Shown here piece after piece: positions 61,984-64,000 of a stretch of 64,000 nt of DNA (positions are counted from its first letter, which is position 1; each line of letters opens with the position of its first letter). A program made the translations under genes and the position numbers. The notes below the pieces were generated by a model that saw only the letters and a list, made by a program, of their open reading frames with translations, had not been told where the DNA came from and did not search any database. Location of the stretch: positions 6,386,001-6,450,000 of the forward strand of contig OW818684.1 in NCBI GenBank assembly GCA_942493135.1, given 5' to 3'. Source of the DNA: Planctellipticum sp942493135. GTDB taxonomy: Bacteria; Planctomycetota; Planctomycetia; Planctomycetales; Planctomycetaceae.

Positions 61984-63582
61984 GTGAGCACCATCAATGG
62001 CGCCGTCGAACTGGCCGACGAGAACTTTCTGGATCGCCCCGAACATCCTCTGCTCGCAGAACAGCCCGCCGTCGGCTGGCTGGAGCTGTTCTCCCTCTTA
62101 ACGGCGGTCGCACTGGCCGACCTCGCCATCTACCGCGGGCACGGCTACGCCGGCTGGGCGGCGGTTCTTGCGGCTGCGCCGGTTCTGCTGCTGATCGGCA
62201 CTGCGCGAAGGGCAGGGGGACTTGCGTCGCTGATCATCGATCTGATGCTGTGGACCGTCTCGCTGCGGCTGGTCTGGTGTGGCGGACCGCTCGCCGCGGG
62301 AGTTGGACTGGCCTTGCTGCCTGTGTTTGCCCTCGCGCAGGGCGGACGTATTCCGTACTTGTTCGACGGACTGGCCGTGGCGGCCCGGATCCTCGTCGCG
62401 GGTTACTGGGGCGCCGCCGACTATGGCCGGGGCACTCTCGATTTCTGCCGGCGGTTCGCCCCTTCGCAGTGGATTGCCACCGCGCTTCCGCTCGGGGTCG
62501 GCAGTCTCTTTGCCGTCGTGTTCCTGATGGCCAACCCGGACCTCGTCACTGCATTTCATCAGCACGTGTCGGAACTGATCGAAGTCTTCCGCGGCTGGAT
62601 CGAGCAGTGCTCCGTTGGGGAGGCGTTGTTCTGCGTCGGCGTCGCGTGGGCCGCCGTCGGCCTGCTGCGCCCAAGGCTGCCAAAGTGTGCGACGCGGATG
62701 GCCCCCCCGCCGCGGTCGGATGTCGCCGCGGGGCCCGTTCCTGCTCCGCTCTATGCCCCCTTCCGAAACACTCTGCTGATGGTCATCGGGCTGTTCGGGG
62801 CATACCTGGTCTTCGAGTTTCGCACGCTCTGGTTTCGCGAGTTCCCTCGGGGCTTTCACTATTCGGGCTACGCCCACGAAGGCGCCGCCTGGCTGACGAT
62901 CGCCCTGGCGCTCGCCACGGCGGTCCTCTCGCTGATCTTTCGCGGGCCGCTTCAGTGCGACCCGCGAGTTGGCAGACTGCGCGGGCTGGCGGCGATCTGG
63001 TCGGCGGAAAGCCTGGTCCTGGCGATTGCTGTCTATCACCGGCTCTTCATCTATGTCGGCTTCAACGGCATGACCCGGATGCGGTTCGTCGGGTACTTCG
63101 GCGTCACGGCCGTGGTCATCGGATTTCTGCTGGTCGTGGTCAAAATTGCCCGGCAGAAGGACTTCGGCTGGCTGCTGCAACGGCATCTCTGGACGCTGGC
63201 TCTGACCGTGTATCTCTTCGCGATCACGCCGGTCGACGATCTGGCGATGAGGTACAACGTCCGGCGCGTGATGGCGGGCGACCCGGCGCCGTCGGTGCAA
63301 TTCAGCGTGCAGCCGCTCAACGCCGAAGCGCTGCTCCCGCTGGAGCCGTTGCTTGACTGCGACAACGAAACCATCCGCGACGGAATCCGGGCGCTGCTGA
63401 CCGAACGGCTGACGATCGCCGAGAACCGCCGGCTGCGGCCCGCCGGTTCTCATTGGACCTCGTTCCAGCTCGCCGATCGAGAACTCCGCCGCCGGCCGCG
63501 CGAACGGCTGACGTTTCCTTCGCCGGGCGAACGCCAGGACGCATGGCGGCGGTTTGCAGACTACGCCTATCAGTGGTATTGA
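61984..63582 (+). CDS. DUF4153/DUF4173 multi-pass membrane protein
   Basis: About 532 residues from GTG 61984 (GGAGAG upstream); the open frame before it overlaps the end of ispH and looks non-coding. About ten hydrophobic helices run from residue 30 to 415. The core R-T-L-W-F-R-E-F-P-R-G-F-H-Y-S-G-Y-A-H-E-G-A-A-W-L-T and Y-V-G-F-N-G-M-T-R-M-R motifs identify the DUF4173 family. A soluble C-terminal tail of about 100 residues follows. Function is unknown; the family is sometimes near cell-envelope genes. Confidence 0.85.
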   Translation: MSTINGAVELADENFLDRPEHPLLAEQPAVGWLELFSLLTAVALADLAIYRGHGYAGWAAVLAAAPVLLLIGTARRAGGLASLIIDLMLWTVSLRLVWCGGPLAAGVGLALLPVFALAQGGRIPYLFDGLAVAARILVAGYWGAADYGRGTLDFCRRFAPSQWIATALPLGVGSLFAVVFLMANPDLVTAFHQHVSELIEVFRGWIEQCSVGEALFCVGVAWAAVGLLRPRLPKCATRMAPPPRSDVAAGPVPAPLYAPFRNTLLMVIGLFGAYLVFEFRTLWFREFPRGFHYSGYAHEGAAWLTIALALATAVLSLIFRGPLQCDPRVGRLRGLAAIWSAESLVLAIAVYHRLFIYVGFNGMTRMRFVGYFGVTAVVIGFLLVVVKIARQKDFGWLLQRHLWTLALTVYLFAITPVDDLAMRYNVRRVMAGDPAPSVQFSVQPLNAEALLPLEPLLDCDNETIRDGIRALLTERLTIAENRRLRPAGSHWTSFQLADRELRRRPRERLTFPSPGERQDAWRRFADYAYQWY

Positions 63583-63594
63583 CCGCGATCGATC

Positions 63595-64000
63595 TCAGCT
63601 CGGCACATACACCGCATAGCCGCGCGGCGGCGCCCAGAACTGAGCCCGTCCGTCGAGCTCGGAATGCTGTTGCAGGGGACGGGACCGGTCGGCGGCGCTC
63701 CACCAGCCGATCGGTTCGAAGTGGGTATTCTGCCACCGGGTCGTCACCCAGCTCCCGTTCCAGCGGTCGCCGCGGTTATTCAGCGCGAAAACCAGCCCCC
63801 GCTGCGCTCCGCTCCCGGTCCGCTGCATGATGTAGAGATCGTCGTCGACCCACAGGATCTCGGTCCGGCCACCCGCGTATCGCTCGTGCGCCAGCACCAG
63901 CGCGTCGATGCCGTTCGGCGTCCCCGTCAGGGCCAGACCGTCGTTGAAGTAGTCCTTCCAGAACACGCACGGATACCCTTCGTGGGTCAGAATGTAAGCG
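63595..64000 (-). CDS. C-terminal end of an alpha-amylase (GH13), truncated by the window edge
   Basis: The frame is open to base 64000, so the N-terminal catalytic part lies outside. The visible start A-Y-I-L-T-H-E-G-Y-P-C-V-F-W-K-D-Y-F is the end of the GH13 barrel (the E-G-Y-P-C-V-F segment). The C-terminal beta domain then follows (R-T-E-I-L-W-V-D-D-D-L-Y-I-M-Q-R-T-G and the end G-Y-A-V-Y-V-P-S). It cleaves alpha-1,4-glucan. Secretion cannot be judged without the N terminus. Confidence 0.85.
   Translation of the reverse strand, partial: AYILTHEGYPCVFWKDYFNDGLALTGTPNGIDALVLAHERYAGGRTEILWVDDDLYIMQRTGSGAQRGLVFALNNRGDRWNGSWVTTRWQNTHFEPIGWWSAADRSRPLQQHSELDGRAQFWAPPRGYAVYVPS

Overview
This window is a piece of a Planctomycetes chromosome, probably from the order Planctomycetales. 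The case rests on its lineage-typical protein families: two DUF1559 proteins with type IV pilin-like N termini, a DUF1549/DUF1553 plus DUF1501 pair, a PVC-type heme-binding CxxCH protein, an ASPIC/UnbV FG-GAP protein, PQQ-type beta-propellers that begin W-P-Q-F-R-G-P, and a secretin N-domain-only protein. Base composition is GC-rich and roughly even. No rRNA, tRNA, CRISPR array, prophage or intact insertion sequence was seen.

Layout. 1-4.3 kb: end of an ASPIC/UnbV protein, then a DUF1559 protein and a small lipoprotein. 4.3-7.9 kb (minus strand): murC-murB-ddl, a peptidoglycan precursor cluster without ftsQ/A/Z. 8.3-13.1 kb: L-2-hydroxyglutarate oxidase, a pseudo-receiver, a CaMKII-AD protein, an FHA protein, ClpX and a SHOCT-like membrane protein. 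13.6-17.9 kb (plus): a sugar/lactone group (TIM-barrel isomerase, RbsD/FucU mutarotase, SMP-30 lactonase, RidA, PQQ propeller). 18-24.4 kb: SIS-domain isomerase coupled to a serine hydrolase, a RidA-like protein, a HEAT protein, a second TIM-barrel isomerase and ATP sulfurylase. 24.7-31.8 kb: a large membrane-anchored protein, ABC ATPase, ABC permease and HEAT protein in one operon. 31.9 kb: an orphan Imm50 immunity protein. 32.4-40.9 kb: divergent PVC cytochrome-type gene (frameshifted) and DUF1549/1553, DUF1501 and WD40 genes. 41-43.5 kb (minus): FHA, MinD-like ATPase, glutaminase. 44-48.3 kb (plus): DUF1559, AztD-like propeller, lipoprotein, PQQ propeller. 48.3-53.9 kb (minus): BlaI repressor, M56 peptidase with four LCCL domains, an LRR protein and an SGNH-like hydrolase. 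54-59.7 kb: sulfite-oxidase-fold enzyme, secretin N-domain protein, Mg-type P-ATPase. 59.8-64 kb: membrane protein/winged-helix regulator pair, IspH, a DUF4173 protein and the C-terminal end of an alpha-amylase.

The most notable find is the BlaI/M56 pair at 50.6-53.9 kb. It has the BlaI-BlaR1 plan, but the penicillin-binding sensor is replaced by four LCCL repeats. A promoter with a palindrome across its -10 box precedes blaI. Other points of interest are a coiled coil of almost 390 residues inserted within a DUF1553 region, a possible AztD-type metal chaperone cluster, REP/BIME-like palindromes, and three probable single-base frameshifts in CGCGC-rich contexts. The shared context suggests that at least some of the frameshifts are sequence errors.
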